From contig NC_090698.1 in assembly GCF_040954835.1 (NCBI RefSeq), forward strand, positions 23,557,501-23,621,500: a DNA stretch of 64,000 nt, read 5' to 3'. The stretch is from Lepisosteus oculatus. Taxonomy: Eukaryota > Chordata > Actinopteri > Semionotiformes > Lepisosteidae. The notes beneath the pieces were generated by a model. The model made no database searches, was not told the DNA's origin, and was given only the letters and a program-made list of their open reading frames with translations. The position numbers were made by a program, and so were the translations under genes. Of this stretch, positions 1 to 13,215 are shown one piece after another (the first letter of the stretch is position 1; the number at the start of each line of letters is the position of its first letter).

Positions 1-2572
1 ACCAGGGTAAGGACTGTGTAAGCTCTCCTCTAAAATACACTCTGTCAAAAGCATTTGCTACATTTCATTTCAGGTCAGTACAGACTGATACAGCTTTTAG
101 CAGATTCTGGCACTGTCTACCCAGCACTACCACTTGAGGAATTCTGTCAACATGTAGGTAATGAGGTAGCGCATTAAAGTCCACATTAAAGTAATGATGC
201 CTGCCCAGCAGGAATCAGTCTGCCATCCAAATACATGCCTTTACTGGTCTAGTCAGGAGCCCCCTCAGAATATTTTAAGATCTTTCTAGAATTAAATAAA
301 TAATTTAGCTCATAAAGATGGGACTACCTTAAGCATTAAGACACTTTAGATATCTTGAAGAGAGAGAAATTTATATTCATGGTTAAGAAAAAGAGAGCTA
401 ATAACTGTACTGATGTAGAAACAGTTTAATAAAAAAAATGTTGAATGTAATTCCGATTAACTGGTTTCTAAATAACCCTTTACAATGACATTTGCATGTA
501 TTAAAACAAAAGTTGGAACCTAGTACAGTTTCTCAGCTAATGCCTTTCACAGACAAGTCATATTGTAAAATGTGGAGAAATGTGGCTTGTATTAACCTAC
601 TTACTAACCAATCAAGATGGTTGCTACCATTCTAAGAAAGTGGATGTTTTACTTTTAAGTACAGTGCACTTTTCACTTCATGAAGCTGATGTTTAACTTT
701 TAAATACAGTGCACTTTTCACTTCTTAAACTTTAATCAAACAGTAGTTCTATATTATTATCTTTGAATTTTTATTTAGTTCTTTGATTTAAGACTATGTT
801 TCAGTATCACAAAATAATTAAGCAGTCTTAGTACAATTTATGTTTCATTCCTGTTGGCTGTTTCTGTCACTGTTAACTCTCCTGCCAGAGAGAATTCCTT
901 TGTACTAAACTTTATATTCTCATTAAATATTGTACCTTGCTGACAAAAACTCCTGAATGTCTCTTACAAATTGCACAATTTCTTTTAACTAACTCCAAAC
1001 ACATCTCATCAAGATCATTATCTCACTGATCTTAGTGATCCTGATACTTCACCCTCTCTCCAACTTTCTCAGCTGGTACCTAGAAACTATTTGTAATCAT
1101 GACAAATAGTTTCACAATAGGATGTAAATGAGATTTCAATATTACAATCTACAGTATGAGTGGGAAAATAGCACTCCCAGAGATAATGAATGCATGTCTC
1201 TTGTTACAAACATTGCTACAGTGGGTGGAGACATTTTTCTTTTTTCAGGCTGATCAGAAGGAAGTGCTGAAAATCCATGGTCTGTGATGTCCACGATCCC
1301 TGTGCCCCTGTCTTTAATGTGTTAGGTTTTCCATTGAGATTTTGAGATTTGAGATTGAAAGCAGAAAGGAAATTAATGCTCTTCTACATGTACGAGCAGC
1401 TAATTAAAATCAGCCAGAAAAGAGTGGGAGCACTTTGTATAATCCCAAAGCTCAGTTCGAAAATAGCATGAGCACATTACTTTACTTTTGCCTTTGCAGA
1501 AACTATTACATATTGGCAAGGGACTGATACTGGTTACAGTCACTGGCAATGAAGTTCAGTCCTGTCTGGAAAAAAACTAAACATTTTGACAGTATTGAGC
1601 CAACAAAGATCAGAGCTGGGTGTAACTACCCTAAATAGACCCTGGCAGATTAGTAAAAGTGGTGACTTTTAGTATATGTTTAGCCAAAGTCTGAGGAACC
1701 TTCTCCATGTGACATGATATTCAGCCATGACAAGTTCAAAGCATATTCTCACACCCTTATATGTCAATCCCTCCTATAATTAAATGAATGGTCACAATCC
1801 AGCTCCTGCATTTGGCTGTTCTTGCAGGTGGATTAACCTGTCAACAACCCCTGGCAAACAAAGGAAGCTGTGTGAATAATTGGAAACTTAAACTGCTGAA
1901 TTTGGTAGCTATAGCTTGTACTGGAGGAGCTAAAGAATCAGGCTTCAATCTTATTAGATTTAGGTGCTTGAAAGGCTTGTTTTGTTAAGTTTTTTGCTCC
2001 CATAACAGATTGTAAGGGGAAATCGGACTCGGTCATTAGTTTTTCTTTTTCTTCTTTTTTTAAGTTTTGAAATAAAGCTGGTTTTCAAAAATAAAGGTAT
2101 TGCATTTACACAATTCTGCCACTTTTAATTAGGAGAAACAGCCCGTGGTGTGACTATTTAAATGCTGTTTAAAAACTGTGTTTATACCGCGCCTTTTACT
2201 GCACCACAGATAAAGCCCGACAGGTTGCATGACGTGCATACTATAGGTCTTCGGTGTATTTATCTGCATATAGCGAGCACCTGAAAGAGCAAACTGAAAA
2301 TGCAGCAAATTCCAACACAAACACAAACATTCAGGGCACACCTTGCAGCATATTGAATATAGTACACCTAACAAAACAATTGTTTATATAAATATTCTTT
2401 AAATAGCCAATGTGTGCTTTTCTTTTAACTTGAGGCCCAAAGCAGTTGCAGTTTGCTAGGTCTTTGTAGCATACAGTTCAATACCTTGTGCAGTGTCTGA
2501 AACTTATGGCATCTTGCGATAAATTAATCTTATGCATTGAAAGCTTCTCCACAGCTTGAGATCCACATGTGC

Positions 2573-2602
2573 ATAAAGATTAAAGATTAAAGATTAAAGA
2601 GA
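2573..2602. repeat. Short tandem repeat (TAAAGAT)n
   Basis: About four head-to-tail copies of a 7-bp unit TAAAGAT are visible. It is a simple microsatellite in gene-free DNA. Confidence 0.8.
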
Positions 2603-5600
2603 TTCGACAGAAATCCAGTAGCAAATCACCACACCTCTAGAAATCCTATTTTTAAATTGGCAACATTAGGGTAGTGTTTAGATTGGGAAAGTTTTGTAAA
2701 TCATGCATTCACACACTGTTACTGACGTGGTTTGTTGGTATATTTTTATGTAAGCAAAGAACCTAATTTGCAGGGCAGGATCAGTAGAACAGCTACAGGT
2801 ACTGCACTACCGACAGAACTACAACAATAGTGATTAATTAGTGAAAATAAGATGCCTCACTGCAGTAAAACATCAGGTAGAGTTTCTGGAACAAAAGCTT
2901 TAAGCTGCTTTTTTGCAAAAAATGTAGTGCACATCTTCTTTAAAATACAGAATCTCTGAGACATCAGCATATTCCAAGTTCAGGAGAGCCCATATTGCTT
3001 TAGCACATGCAAGGATTTACTCTTGTTATAGTTGTGCATGCACAAACCTTGCGCTGCCTCATTAGACTTTCCTAAACATAGCATTGGCAGCCCTGATGTC
3101 GGAAAAGTAAGAGCTCAGCAACTGAAGGAATAACTAAACAGATATGCTGTGAAATGCTGAAGAGGTGAAATAAGGACCAGAGAGTTTATATAAAGCATGA
3201 TTAAAAGTGTCAATCTTCCTCGAATGGGGCATTGTTCCAAATAGGAAATGAAGGACATCTGTAAGGGTCATTCTTTGGCATAGTAACCTCCCCCCCAGCT
3301 CATTATCTGTGTAATTGATAAAGTACCGCATTATATTTCCTCTGTTCTAATAGTCTATATAAAACCTAAAATGGTGGTGGAAGCTACCCTTCTTTACGGG
3401 TGCTGCATGCTGCAGGCATTGGGTTTCATGATTTGTACTTGGCACTTCATCGATATGGCAGGTGGCCGTAATAGATATTCTGCAATACTAAGAGTGAGAC
3501 ATCTGCTGCTCGGGAAGGATGCAGAATAAGGTTAACTGTTTTGAATATTAATCAATCTTGTGATTTTCCATTTTATTTTGGAAGATTACAAACGATTACT
3601 TTCGATTATTCATCAGAGGCCTTACATGCAGAACCTGCACATGAGGAAAAGAGGATTGGTTAAAAACTGGGACTCTATACCAAAAGCCCACCAGATTTTT
3701 CATAAGAAATTCTCAAACTGCTGTTTTGTACAGTGAGATTCATTCAGCAGGTGGTTTTGTGTACTTTCTCCACTAAGCAATATGTTACATGCTGGTTGGA
3801 GTCCTGCAGCGTAATCTACACAAAATATAATATTGGTTTAGGGTCACAGAAGTAAGAAAATCCCACAGTGCCATTATGTATGGGTGACAGGTCAAGACCA
3901 GCAATACTGAATCAATGTCAGTTGTCCATCCTGTAACTGTCTTCATAAAGCAATGGTTTCCATCTCTCCATGCAAGACGATGAATACCATTGGCTTTTAT
4001 TTTCACAGTTTAGGTATGATTAAGATTGGAGTTTTAGTGTACAAGTTATTTACTGCAAATGAAAAAAATCTGGACTTTTTCTTGCCTTAATGTTGTTTCT
4101 CTGGTGCAGAGGGTAATAGCTTTGTCTGTTGTTCTCTCATGTAGAGCCCATGGGAGCTTGACAGGACCAGATGACTGCCAGGTGAGAAATCAGAACAATG
4201 AAGACTTAGGCACCAACTGAAATTCTTCTATTGGACCAAAAGTTAGGATTAAGGAAATTAATCCTACTACATAACAGAATCTGTATGAGCAGATTTACTT
4301 TATACATTCATTTCCTTAGGTGACTGATTATTTTGGCACCATATAATTTATTATACAGTTCAGTTAACCAATAATGAAATATTTATTTCCAGGTGAAATC
4401 ACATTTCGGGTTCATACATAGGCCAGTGAACCAGCAGGAATAAGAAATGTGTCACACAACACAGTAGATTGCATTTATTTAACTCTGTTTTAATTCAAAT
4501 GGACTATGAACTACACCAAGGCTTGATCTGAATTCACACAAGAGTCTTCTTTTGCCACAACTTAACAAGTTACTTGAGCCCATGAATCTAACTTTAACCC
4601 CTCCTCTCAGACTTTGCTAGGGGCCAAGCTGTAAGTGATACACACCTACTGTATGTCCTCACTCATTCCAACTTTGTCAAACCGTACCTACCTGTCAAGC
4701 AAACCTAAAAGAGGAAAACGTTGATTAACACGATCATACTTTAACTTTCGACTGCATCGTCCACTGCCAAAGAGCAGCTACAAAATAGTATTCTTTGGAA
4801 TCTAACATGAGACGGTAAGAAAGGAAAAGTGGGATCTGTTGCTAAAGGTTTAATTCTCTGAGCATCTGCTGATGCTGTTATATGCTGGCAGTGCTCCTAT
4901 GTTCCATGTGTAGTGTCTGTGCGCTGAAGCAAAGAGTGAGCTGGCATGCTGACTAAGCCAGTGAGGTGAAAAAAAAATCTTCCCACTAAATGGCAACTGA
5001 CATCTGCTGGAGATCATGTTTCAACAGCAGGATGTGGCCTGATGTCAAGGGAAGAGTGCAATTGGCTACAGGGGCACTTTCGGTGTAATCAGACACAAAT
5101 GGTTTCTAAAGCGAGGCCTGTGAGTTAAAGACAACCCACAACATACTTGTGAGCTTTAATCATGAAGTGGTGGGAAAGATCAAAGATCTGAAACATGTGA
5201 TTACTTCACAATCGTTGTGATTTGATGCGTTCTTTCTGCATTAACTATCAAGAGGTACAATAAAGATGAATTGTAGTATTTTGAAGATTTTTTTTTACTT
5301 TCGTGGGAAATTAAAGATAGCAAATGAACAAGGACAACCCACAATGTCAAAAATGTAAATAAGAAGCAGTTCAGCGTTAGTAATTAATCTATAAAGCTAG
5401 ATCTATAAAAGTTAAGAGGTGATCCCTCTTAATATTTAGACATTAACTAAACTCATATGTTTGCCATTTTCAAATGCTTTTACTTTTGGCTACTACACTG
5501 TTAACACTGCTGTTTCCTATGTATTTAAGTCTTCGTGTGATTTAAAACACCTAAATAAACAGTTACCCTGGGTTAGCCACATCACAGAAGGAAGCATCTG

Positions 5601-5754
5601 AACTGTTTCTCTTGAAATAAAAAGGAACTGTATTAATGGTGTTTACAGCTTGGGAGGGGATTGGGGGGGGCTGACAGCAGCCAAGTTCAATTTTATCTCA
5701 GTTATTATAACGTGTAAACATTCCTGACGTCATTTCTTAAAATTAACACAAAAT

Positions 5755-5980
5755 ACCATGTCTGCACCTTTTCTCCTTCACATTACTCACATGAATCCCT
5801 CCTCCACTCCATCTCCACCTATGCTGCTCCCCCTTGGTCACTACTCACTCTGCATTGGGGTACCAGCCTCCCTGTCCTAAAGCCAGGTGGCTGGCACTTG
5901 GCCAAACTGGTTGAGCCAGATCTTGTGACTAAGCACTCAATAAACACTTTTCAATGCATTTCATTCTTGGGTGTTGTTAT
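5755..5980 (+). repeat. Possible 3' end (R/U5-like) of an unidentified retroelement
   Basis: A pyrimidine-rich stretch (5760-5840) is followed by a non-AT-rich block, then AATAAA at 5939-5944 and a GT-rich tail (TTGGGTGTTGTTATTCC). That order resembles the polyadenylation part of an LTR. No terminal dinucleotides or target duplication were found, so this is a weak call. A perfect CRE-like palindrome, TGACGTCA, lies just upstream at 5725-5732. Confidence 0.22.
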
Positions 5981-8900
5981 TCCTCATGGAAGTCTGTTTA
6001 CTTTCTGCACTTACAAAACACCCTTTACTTAACTTATGAGTCTGGAAATGTTGAATGTTGTCAACTTTCACTGAAGTGAAGCAAAGGTATAATGGAAAAA
6101 AGCTAAAAAAGATCAACAGTACATCTGGTGCATATTCAAAACTACATTGTTATGCTGGGCATTAATCATGCTTTGGCACCCCACGTAAATACCACAAGCA
6201 TTCTAAGAATATTCTTGTTGCATTCTCAGAAGTGAATGAAGTTTTAGGAATTGAAGTTCAGTTTTAAAACACGCCTTAATAACTAATTATTAATAACTAA
6301 TAAATAAAAATTGCGTTCAACCAGAATAAACAGGGCGACCACACAGGTGTGAAATGTTTTACATCTTTTGTGTAGTTTTTGTAATTTTTATTTTTATTGT
6401 GTCTTGAGTAAATTGAGGCATTCCTAGTCATAAGTGGCAAAACTGTGCTACTATCTTATGTGTCATAATGATTTGCTAAACTGTTTAAGAAAGAATCTGG
6501 CACTACATTCATTATAGAATATAGTGTGAAAGTTACCATTTGCCTTATCATGGGTGAGACGTATTTTTTGAAGGTCAAATGTTTTCCTAGCAATTGCTAC
6601 TGACCTTACACAATATTACTATTGTGAAACTGAATGACTGGAATGATTACACAAATAACAATGTTTGATAGTGAAAACGTTTTTTTTTTAACAAAGGGAA
6701 AGCTTTTTAATAATAAGCTTCAAGTTTTCTTCCCTTTCTCCATCTTATCTACTTTTAATCGCAGAAAATTTCATTCAAAGCAATGCACAGAAAAACAAAT
6801 GAAAATAATAATTAAGTTTAAGGAAAAATAAGGTGAATTTTATTACATTGTTATTGTATTGCACATTATTTATTACAGGCCTGCAAGTGTTGCTTTTTAT
6901 TGATCTACATGAGTAGATGATAGATAAGAAATCTCTGAAAATGAAAATATAAAGATAAACAGTTCCTTGTACATAAACTGCTATGCATACAAGTATATTT
7001 TAAATAAGATCCTATGTAATTTAAGAAATAAATGAAGATTACTGACGAAGATGAAGAAATGATTACTCACTAAGAGCATTACATAACCAGACAAATGTGC
7101 TTTGAATTAACACTGACTTAACATTTTTGCTAATGATGTTTTCCAGCAGAAACACAGATTTCTTATACAATTAATCTGCTGTGCATTTGAGGCTCATTGC
7201 AAGTTTGTTGGTCTTTGCAATTCACATCCATTCTAGTAGCATTACCTGACAAGAGCAGAATACAGTACAGTAAACTGATGGAAAAACTCACAGAGAGCTG
7301 TGATGAACTATGATACAAACATTAGTTAACAAAGGAACATTATTTACAGTATATTTAAATAAATCTGGGAATAAATCATCCCAGCTCAGGAAGAGACAGC
7401 TAAGACAAATCAGAAGTCACAGCACTTCTAAGGTAATGCAGCAGATTAAAGGAAATCCAAAGACAGGTGATAGAATTTGTTATCAGTTTAGTTTTGATCA
7501 AGCTGGGTCATTAGACTTCCTGACAATGCAATATATGGATTTTTCCCAAAATAAATGTAAAGTCAATGGAGGACAGAACTGTCGTCTCTGTGTGTTGCCA
7601 GTCTTCAGCCTGCCATCAGTTACTATGATGTTTGACAGTTACATCAAAATAAAATTTATAAAGGATGTGGAATGATAATAATGTTTTGTTCAAATACAAT
7701 AGGTATATTGATTTAGTGAGCAAAGGTGCTTTAATCTTTAATCTAGCAAAATACTAAAGATTAATTTTAATTTTCCAAATACATTTTTTTTCATAACATA
7801 TAATACAATTAACAATTTATTACTAAATTGCTAGGACCTGACCTTTACTTAATAGTTTGTTTTATTAAAAGTCATGGTTTTCTCATTTATAAATGGTTTA
7901 TGAATAGATACTTGAATGTTTATAACTTATTATGCTTATTATGCAATTGTGCATTTATAAATTTTCATTTGCAACCCCATAACTAAAGTGACACTGAACT
8001 GACAGTGAAGTGCCAGGTCTTAGCTGAAGTAGGTGTTAAAGATTCACAAAGATAATGTACATACTGTATATATCTTAGCAGACACCCTGTATGTCAAAAA
8101 TCTGACAGCAGTATTGAGAACAGCATAGATCAAAGGGGCATAGGAGGATCTAAGGTTCCTTGCTACAGTAACTCTCAACAGAAACAGAAATAATTGACAA
8201 TACTACTGTCTCTCTTCAATAGCTTAATGTAAGATCATAAAATTCCTTAAGAGCAGTCTGTGATCCATTGACACTATGTTCACATGTTGTGCCTGGTCTC
8301 ACCAAGCTATTGTGTGATCCTTATGAAGCTGGTTATGGAGTTGTTCCAGCTTCCTGTGGTGACGGTAAGGAAAGCATTTTTTTCTTGGTTTTCTCATCAA
8401 ATACTAAAAGCCCCTATGAGAAATGGTGGGAAATGCTTCAGAACACAAGGGACAGCTCAATACTGTGATGAAATCTTCTTCTCAGCTGGCTTTTTCCCCA
8501 AAAGTCTTGGGTGAGGAGTATGGGACCCATACTATCACAAAGGAGTGAATATATTGTTTTTACAGTAATCGGAAATGACTAATTTGCCTTATATTTAAAT
8601 AATTGTTGATTCCCAGAATGTTACAGTAAAAGCATCTGGCAAATAAGTAGGCAGCACGTCAATTGAAACAAAATTGTCCCCCCAACTATTTTCTCTGAAA
8701 ACAAAGACTAGGATGATAACTAGTGGATGAGAGTGACTTCTTGGGAAATGTGCAAAAACCCAGATGGAGCTTTTATAGTACAGTAACTACTACTGCAATC
8801 ATTTTGGAAAGTTTGGATGCAGTCTGTATCTAGCTTGGCTCTCTAAAAGTGGAGGAAGGACACACACTGATAAGAAGTGACCTTGTGATTACTCACGGTC

Positions 8901-10594
8901 CTCCTGGCAGTTTCCACTGTGTTCTATAGGTCAGAGCAAGATCTCTAACTTGGAGTGGAAGGGGTAACTCACCAAACTGTCTGGACAGAGTGTTCAGTCA
9001 TGGGCAGTTCCTGCTGGTTGTTGTCTGTTTTTAAAGACATAACCATTCATTAGTTAACTGTTCTTTGTATATCTTATCACCCCATCACAGTAGGAAGAGA
9101 TGCCACTTTTCATCTTTTGGGAAACAAAGTGATTATCATCAAATGTTCACATTTTCTGAAAACGATTTAAGGAGCAATGCACCGCAGCTATGATCACAGG
9201 TGTGACACTAGGTTTAAATGGTGAAGAATACACTTGCAAAACACTTGCATAACTAATTGGATATTATTAGTTAATCAGGTGAAAATAACCAAATTGACAT
9301 ACTGTAAACCCTTTAGAGTTTAGCAGCAAAATGTTACTAGTGAATTCTCTACCGTAGTCCCTGTCCTTCAGAGATTTAATTTGCTACTGTGTGAGGCAGT
9401 GCCTGGCTGGAAATGAATGGAGGCCGAGACTGTATGAACCCCAGCATCATGCAAACACGCTGCCAATGCAAAACCACTAAGATGAGAAGAAAAACTATAA
9501 AAACTAAAGAAGCTGGATTGAGTGTCATATACTTTTGAGAGGTAAGGTGTAAGGATGAATTAGTATCAGAAATAAAATATGGGCATATTTTTTTACAATG
9601 AAGGAAATTCAAAAGCATAAAAAACAAAGTTAGAATTCTTTTTTGTGAAATGTTAAATAATAATATTGTAGAGAGAGAGAAAATACTTCAGCCAAGGTAG
9701 TAAAACATGTTTAATTTCAGAAAATTATACAAGTCATAGTCTGGGTTTAAGGAAGCATGAGAGGTACAGTAAGTGAAGAGAAACTGATCAATTTGTCTTT
9801 AAATTGAATTTTTGTATTCTATAGATGTTCAAGGTTGTGTAGAAATGGGGACAATGGAATTAACAATTTCAATTTTTTTAAGAATGACCATTTTTGTTAC
9901 ATATTCGGTATAGTCACAAATAAAATACTTTTTTAATAAGAATGTAATGTTTATAAGGTTTCTTATATAGTCAAGTTGTGACTTTTTCTTATTAGTGCAA
10001 AGCTATACCACTTTACAAAAGGTGTTTCTGTTATGAGGTGTTTCTTTGGAGTAATAAAAGACTGAGGACTGCAATGTCTTCGTTTATCAAGAATTAACAA
10101 GGACAACATTTTGAGTTGCCACCTGTGTCTGATTTATAGTACAGTGGGCTTTATTCTTTAAACATTTTTGAGAGCTTTTATTTCTCAAACAAGCGGTCAC
10201 ATTAATGAACAATTAACAAATATACCATAAACTGACCCTATAAATAAAATCAAACTGCTTTCTAATTTTTGTATTCATTTTATTAAAAAACTCTCTTTAG
10301 TGCTTTGAATATACAGGCCAGCGTTCTGTTTTAATTTAATACTCTTTGAAATTGAAGGTCCCTCAGACTTCTTTTTGATGCAATGTCTCCCTGACTCACA
10401 CATAATAATTTCAGGCAAGGAGAATCCCCTCCCTGAAATGACTTATACTGGTCTCAAACTAGGACATACAAAATTTCCATTTCAACCACAGATATATTTA
10501 TATAACATAAAACATCATGGGACAGACCTCAAACATAATGAAAATATTTCATACATTTAGATCTTCTAACAAGCAATGTGTTCCATTCAAGACT

Positions 10595-10700
10595 GTGTAA
10601 AGTGCCTTCTGTGTGGAGTTTACATGTTGCCCTGTGTCTGGATGGGTGTTCTCCAGTTTTGTCCCACCTTCCAGAGACATTTTGCCTAGGATAACTTTTG
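10595..10700 (-). repeat. Relic of a common fish interspersed repeat (family A)
   Basis: The stretch with GTGTGGAGTTTACATGTTG, then TCTGGATGGGTGTTCTCC and CACCTTCCAGAGACAT is the reverse orientation of the repeat seen at 13018, 28975 and 34126. There the same part appears as 'aacatgcaaactccacac'. Only this portion is recognisable. Assignment is by pattern recognition without a database. Confidence 0.55.
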
Positions 10701-12361
10701 CCTCTTTAATGTTCCCGTGTACCTGCATGAAAACTGGGTTTTCAGTAATAATTGGTGGACAGAGTAGGCTTATGTACTAATTCCTTAAATACATGTACCA
10801 GAACTTCTGCTTTTGGAGACTTACTTTCATACTTAAAATGCTGAAATTTGCATTTGCATTTTTAAAACAACACTCATTAAATTCCACATTAATTAAATAA
10901 ATTGTTAATGTTAATGTTTATGTTCCCAGTTTTTTAGGGGATTTGAAAATTTGAAAAATGCAAGTGAATGCAATTATGTTTGATCTCCTAGGTTATATGG
11001 AAGAACTTTTTTTGGATTTTTTAAAAAATGTATTTGGAAAGAAATACACTCTGAAATTTCATACTCCCTGTATGATACTTATTTAAGTCAATGGGATACT
11101 TAGCAATAGCCTCATTAGCACAGGTATTTGAAATCAGTGTTTACATTAGTGATTGGCTGTTACTTTCATGAGCATTTTCCCGAATTTCACATGATAATGT
11201 GGATTTACTGTGAATTTACTTTTTGGCTGCACATGCATTGTAGACAGAGCCATTGTCTAAGCCATCTAAAGGTTTAAAAAGTATCAAAGAACACATATTG
11301 TGCAAACAGAATCCAATTATTTGTTATTATTAATAAAACCAATGAGTAGCGACATCCCATATACTCATGACCTTTTGTGGTCTCTGATAAATGCACTTCT
11401 ATATCCTTCTTGTTTTGCTGGGTGCATTTCAGTTTTTTTGGACTTTTCTTTAAGACCACATTGGTGAAAACTATTGATACAGTGGATATAAACACAGAAA
11501 TATGTTTGCATAGTCCAATGTGCTGGTATTTTTCTTTACTGTATGCCTTTTAATTTACTTTGTCATTCCATCCATCATTATGAAGCTGCTCATTCCTCAT
11601 ATACTGTAGGTAACAAAAAGGGATTTATGATTACGGATAAAATGTAATAAGTACTTAACTATGGTGCCACTGGTCACACAGGTCACAATGTTTTCAGTCT
11701 TATGTTAATGCTAGTAAGTAATTTTTGTCTCACAAATGATGCCTAAAATAAAGTATTAATCAATAAAGGCATAGTCTTGCCAACATGAGTGTGAGTCTGG
11801 CAAAACCCTTGCAAATGTACATACAGTATGCATTGGCAGTTTGAGCAGTATTACCATTGATTCCAATTAACATTGCTAAAGTAAAGTTACGATGTTGTCT
11901 CACATGTTCCTTCTCCTGAGCAAATGGCAGATGTTCCCTCTAACAAACAACCACATGACACTAAAACAATCTATCTTCAAATTCAGGTTGAAACAAATAC
12001 AGATGAAACACAAACAGCTGATATCACTCGAAGTTTGAGACTAGTTCAATATACAGTAGCAAAGTGTTATATTCTGTGAGGAAATAGCAAGGATTGTTTA
12101 ATTTTTAGTTCTATTTACAAGGGTATGAGGAATTAGACATGAAAGCCTGAGTGAATATTAAAAAATGATGAAGAAGAAGACTGGGTTTAGAAGCTTGGGA
12201 TTTTAGATAGTGTTCCCAGTGAATCTGAATCACATGGCTAGAGACACTGTTCCTATCAAGAATTAAGCAAGTATCAAGACTTCTCTTTTTGGTCTCGCCT
12301 TTTTTTTTACCTTGAATGAGGCATTTGTATTTCGTGCATAACGTTCTGAGCATACAGAATT

Positions 12362-12772
12362 TGTAACGAACAGTTCTTTCCGGACCCTATGCGGACGACA
12401 CAATCCGAAGAAGTGGGGAAACACTGGGAAAACGTCATGCAGGAATACGGGGCTGAAAACAGGGGGGCGTGTCCAAAGTGCGCTGGTGCACGGGGGAGGT
12501 GTGGCCGAGGCAAACAATCCAAAAGAATAATGCTAAGAGGGTATCCAAAACACAAGGTTCAGTCCAAAACCAGGAGATCCATCAAAACTAGCAATTAAAA
12601 CCAGAAACCGGGTCGGAACCGGCGGACAGGGAACGGGAACGGGAAAGGAGATTAAAACCTTAACGGGACCAGGCTTTTAAGATGGGCTGGGAATAGGGAT
12701 CAGGTGCACAGAATAAAGTCTAAAGTGAAAGGGCTGGAGCGCCCTTAAGGAGGGGGAACTATAATCCTGACA
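12362..12772 (-). mobile_element. Solo LTR of a Gypsy-type LTR retrotransposon
   Basis: A GC-rich 411-bp block sits in AT-rich DNA. On the plus strand it begins TGTAACG and ends CTGACA, giving the TGT...ACA ends of an LTR. It is flanked by an identical 5-bp direct repeat, GAATT (12357-12361 and 12773-12777), as expected for integrase-mediated insertion. Read on the minus strand it runs from TGTCAGGATTATAG to GTTCGTTACA. It has a TATA-like CTTAAAAGCC and pyrimidine-rich, CCTGGTTTTG-type sequence that I associate with fish Ty3/Gypsy LTRs. There is no internal region or second LTR nearby, so it is most simply a solo LTR left by LTR-LTR recombination. Open frames inside it are not genes. Confidence 0.75.
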
Positions 12773-13017
12773 GAATTGTTATATAAATGGAAGATTCAAT
12801 GTAAGGAATTGGAACTGTCACGTCCCCTAGAAACCACTGTAAAAAATCACCATATAAAACTTTAAAACTGATACCAACTCTGTTCCAAGATTTGACTGTA
12901 ATCCTTCAAACAGAAACCGTCTCACTCTATTAAAGTATGGTGGCTGTTCAAGTGAAGATAAATGAGTTCACATTGAAATCACATCAATTTATTTGGAATT
13001 ATTGACAAATGATAGAA

Positions 13018-13215
13018 AACCATCCATCCATTTTCTAATTATTTTTCCCAATTCAGGGCTGGGGGAATTTCTATCCTCTTTCCTGTTTCTATCACGGCAA
13101 GCAACAGGGGCAAGGCAGGGTACAACCTGGATGGGATGCCAGTCCATCGCAAGGGAGACTGACACAAACACAAAGAGATGCACACATACAATACACTCAC
13201 ACGAGGGCCAGTTTT
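13018..13215 (+). repeat. Interspersed fish repeat, family A copy
   Basis: It starts with CCATCCATCCATTTTCTAAT, then passes GGGCAAGGCAGGGTACAACC, TGGGATGCCAGTCCATCGCA and a CA-rich part to GAGGGCCAGTTTTCCC. The same order of blocks is found at 28975-29262 and 34126-34412. It is a degenerate, truncated copy. The family is widespread in fish genomes but I do not name it here. Confidence 0.7.

Larger units (their letters stand above)
1..10594. other. Gene-free AT-rich region
   Basis: No convincing coding exon was found on either strand. Open frames here are short (the longest is 121 codons at 7310-7675), have no recognisable protein similarity, and match AT-rich noncoding DNA. Apart from the short tandem repeat near 2573 and the possible retroelement 3' end near 5750-5980, I see no structured feature. 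The region lies downstream of the 3' end of acaa2. Confidence 0.6.

Noticed and set aside
7310-7675. 121-codon plus-strand open frame
   Set aside because: AT-rich, lysine/asparagine-heavy composition with no motif. Such lengths are expected by chance in AT-rich DNA.
12263-12598. Several 69-84 codon frames on both strands
   Set aside because: They lie within or across the border of the GC-rich solo LTR (12362-12772), whose base composition creates open frames.
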